A stretch of DNA of 64,000 bases from Pandoraea sputorum (GTDB lineage: Bacteria > Pseudomonadota > Gammaproteobacteria > Burkholderiales > Burkholderiaceae): assembly GCF_000814845.2 (NCBI RefSeq), contig NZ_CP010431.2, positions 868,001-932,000 on the forward strand, written 5' to 3'. Below, piece after piece: positions 62,856-64,000 of this stretch (its first letter is position 1; the number at the start of each line of letters is the position of its first letter). Under the pieces are notes generated by a model. The model saw nothing but the letters and a program-made list of their open reading frames with translations. It made no database searches and had not been told where the DNA came from. The position numbers were made by a program, and so were the translations under genes.

Positions 62856-63099
62856 AGGGTCACCTCTCCTCAATACTCGGTCTGTGCCGACGAACCGCAC
62901 TTCAGGGTGCGGGAGTAGAGACTACTTGAATGAAAATTTTAGTACAAATAGTAGTAAACACTTAGAAAAGAAATTTATTTTTCCTTTCGAGGAAAGTGCT
63001 AGCATTTGATCATCGTTTTTCATTTTGTATTTTTTGTGATTTTATGAAAATAATTATTCACGCCCACATCCCCCAGCGGCCCAATCAAGGCGGTGCTGC
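62856..63099. promoter_or_regulatory. Very AT-rich divergent promoter region
   Basis: From about 62930 to 63060 the sequence is dominated by A and T (long runs around 62935-63060), in striking contrast to the surrounding GC-rich genes. It holds the promoters for the permease (left) and the amidohydrolase (right). Such islands are typical targets for H-NS-like proteins and often mark acquired genes. TTTCCTTTCGAGGAAAG near 62980-62996 is a near palindrome. Confidence 0.6.
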
Positions 63100-64000
63100 G
63101 TGAGCTCGCTCATGGAATCACCATCGTCGACGTCGTCCCGCCTCTTGGGCACGTTGGATCCAGCCCCCGCACAAATTGTCCGCGGTGTCAGTGCCGACTG
63201 GTTCATCGTGTCCGATCATGCGTCGAAGGTTGTCCCTCGCACGCTCGGCGGTCTGGGGCTGCGCGCACAGGACATCGAATCGCATATCGGCTGGGATATC
63301 GGTATGCAGCAAGTCGCGCGCCGGGTGGCCGAGCGTCTCGACGCAACGTTGGTCGAGGCAGGCTTCTCCAGGCTAGTCATCGACTGCAATCGCTACCCCG
63401 AGGACCCTGCGTCCATTCCAGAAACCTCGGGTGGGATTGCTGTGCCGGGCAATCGCGGGCTGACGGCACGAGACCGCGAGCAACGCATCAATGAAATTCT
63501 TGTGCCGTATCAACATACGGTGGCAACGGAGCTCGCGCAGGTCGTGGCACGCGGTGGCACCCCAGTGTTTCTCTCGCTGCACTCGTGTACACCCTACTGG
63601 CAGGGGCAACATCGTCCGTGGGAAATTGGCATTAGCTGGTCGGGCGACGAGCGCGTTGCCAGGCCGGTCATCGAGCGCTTACAGGCACGTCCGGATATTT
63701 GTACGGGAGATAACCAACCGTACGCGCTCGACATTGGCATCGATTTCACCACGCCGGAGCACGCCATCCGGCGCGGCCTGGCGCACCTTCAGGTCGAGTT
63801 TCGGCAGGACCTGATCGCCGATGCGGTAGGTGCCATTTACTGGGCTGACATGCTCGTCGATGCACTGCTTGAGTGTCGTCGCGATTACGGGCGACATTGG
63901 CAACGCGCCGACCAGAACCTGACGGCGTTGTTGCCGCAAGCCAGCCTGCTGACACGCGCTGCGCCCGCCACAGCGAAAGGAGAACACGACGATGCGCGCT
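63100..64000 (+). CDS. N-formylglutamate amidohydrolase family protein, 3' end missing
   Basis: An open frame from GTG 63100 (or ATG 63112) to the window end without a stop. About 300 residues visible. Family features: FIVSDHASKVVPRTLGGLGL near residue 35, DIESHIGWDIGMQQVARRV, RLVIDCNRYPEDPASIPETSGG and GNRGLTARDREQR, LSLHSCTPYWQGQHRPWEIG, then DNQPYALDIGIDFTTPEHA. These zinc enzymes cleave N-formylglutamate (last step of histidine use via HutG/FGase) or related N-acyl amino acids. Next to an APC permease on the other side of the promoter, so a uptake-plus-deacylation unit is likely. Confidence 0.85.
   Translation, partial: MSSLMESPSSTSSRLLGTLDPAPAQIVRGVSADWFIVSDHASKVVPRTLGGLGLRAQDIESHIGWDIGMQQVARRVAERLDATLVEAGFSRLVIDCNRYPEDPASIPETSGGIAVPGNRGLTARDREQRINEILVPYQHTVATELAQVVARGGTPVFLSLHSCTPYWQGQHRPWEIGISWSGDERVARPVIERLQARPDICTGDNQPYALDIGIDFTTPEHAIRRGLAHLQVEFRQDLIADAVGAIYWADMLVDALLECRRDYGRHWQRADQNLTALLPQASLLTRAAPATAKGEHDDAR
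63992..64000 (+). CDS. Probable start of the next gene
   Basis: ATG at 63992 follows AAAGGAG (63976-63982) with a 9-base gap, in a frame different from the amidohydrolase, so a downstream overlapping gene probably begins here. Only three codons are visible; identity unknown. Confidence 0.4.

Noticed and set aside
1..64000. tRNA, rRNA or complete insertion sequences
   Set aside because: No cloverleaf T-loop/acceptor pairs, rRNA segments or transposase genes with terminal inverted repeats were recognised on either strand.

Overview
The window is a gene-dense chromosomal segment of a high-GC Gram-negative bacterium. Burkholderiaceae-type porins, a MocR-type TauR, a LysP/YddG/DkgB set and an aerobic MesX/MesD methionine synthase all point to a betaproteobacterium. 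Pandoraea or a close relative is my best guess, inferred from overall gene style and not from any marker gene. I saw no rRNA, tRNA, CRISPR array or intact insertion sequence.

Layout. 1-1.6 kb: 3' end of an amidohydrolase, coupled to a CobW-type GTPase. 1.7-5.6 kb: three tandem paralogues of an unrecognised protein family, the third frameshifted, each preceded by the same bipartite upstream element. 5.7-12.8 kb: an amino-acid permease, tauABC with divergent tauR, and a glutathione S-transferase. 13-14.7 kb: a 9-bp tandem repeat in front of an LprI-like exported protein, then a porin. 14.7-23.9 kb: a divergent CoA-thioester catabolic cluster (lyase, thioesterase, two crotonases, CoA-transferase, acyl-CoA ligase, MFS importer, MarR regulator, nitronate monooxygenase-like protein). 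24.1-27.1 kb: an exported alpha/beta hydrolase and a heavy-metal-type two-component system. 27.1-32.8 kb: a polar amino-acid ABC transporter sharing an operon with an LLM monooxygenase and a flavin reductase, with a divergent LysR regulator. 32.9-43.3 kb: yddG, an Old Yellow Enzyme, dkgB, MFS efflux/LysR, GNAT/azoreductase, a phosphodiesterase, a class V aminotransferase and lysP.

43.8-46.2 kb: a SigK-like ECF sigma factor and RskA-like anti-sigma factor, divergent from a fasciclin-domain protein; matched promoter elements point both ways, and the anti-sigma gene carries an apparent poly-G frameshift. 46.2-50.6 kb: the most notable system. A MetR-type regulator is followed by queH, mesX (DUF1852), mesD and a flavin reductase, with a near-perfect MetR operator before queH. 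This predicts a methionine-responsive, oxygen-dependent, folate-independent methionine synthase module that has taken in a queuosine-type reductase. 50.6-57.2 kb: rhodanese/FtrA pair, then a LysR-porin-M20 amidase-MFS scavenging cluster with a 17-bp palindrome.

57.3-59.8 kb is a gene-poor, partly AT-richer accessory patch with small or unknown proteins and remnants. 59.8-64 kb holds etfA and etfB behind an APC permease and, across an AT-rich divergent promoter, an N-formylglutamate amidohydrolase-family gene that runs off the window end.
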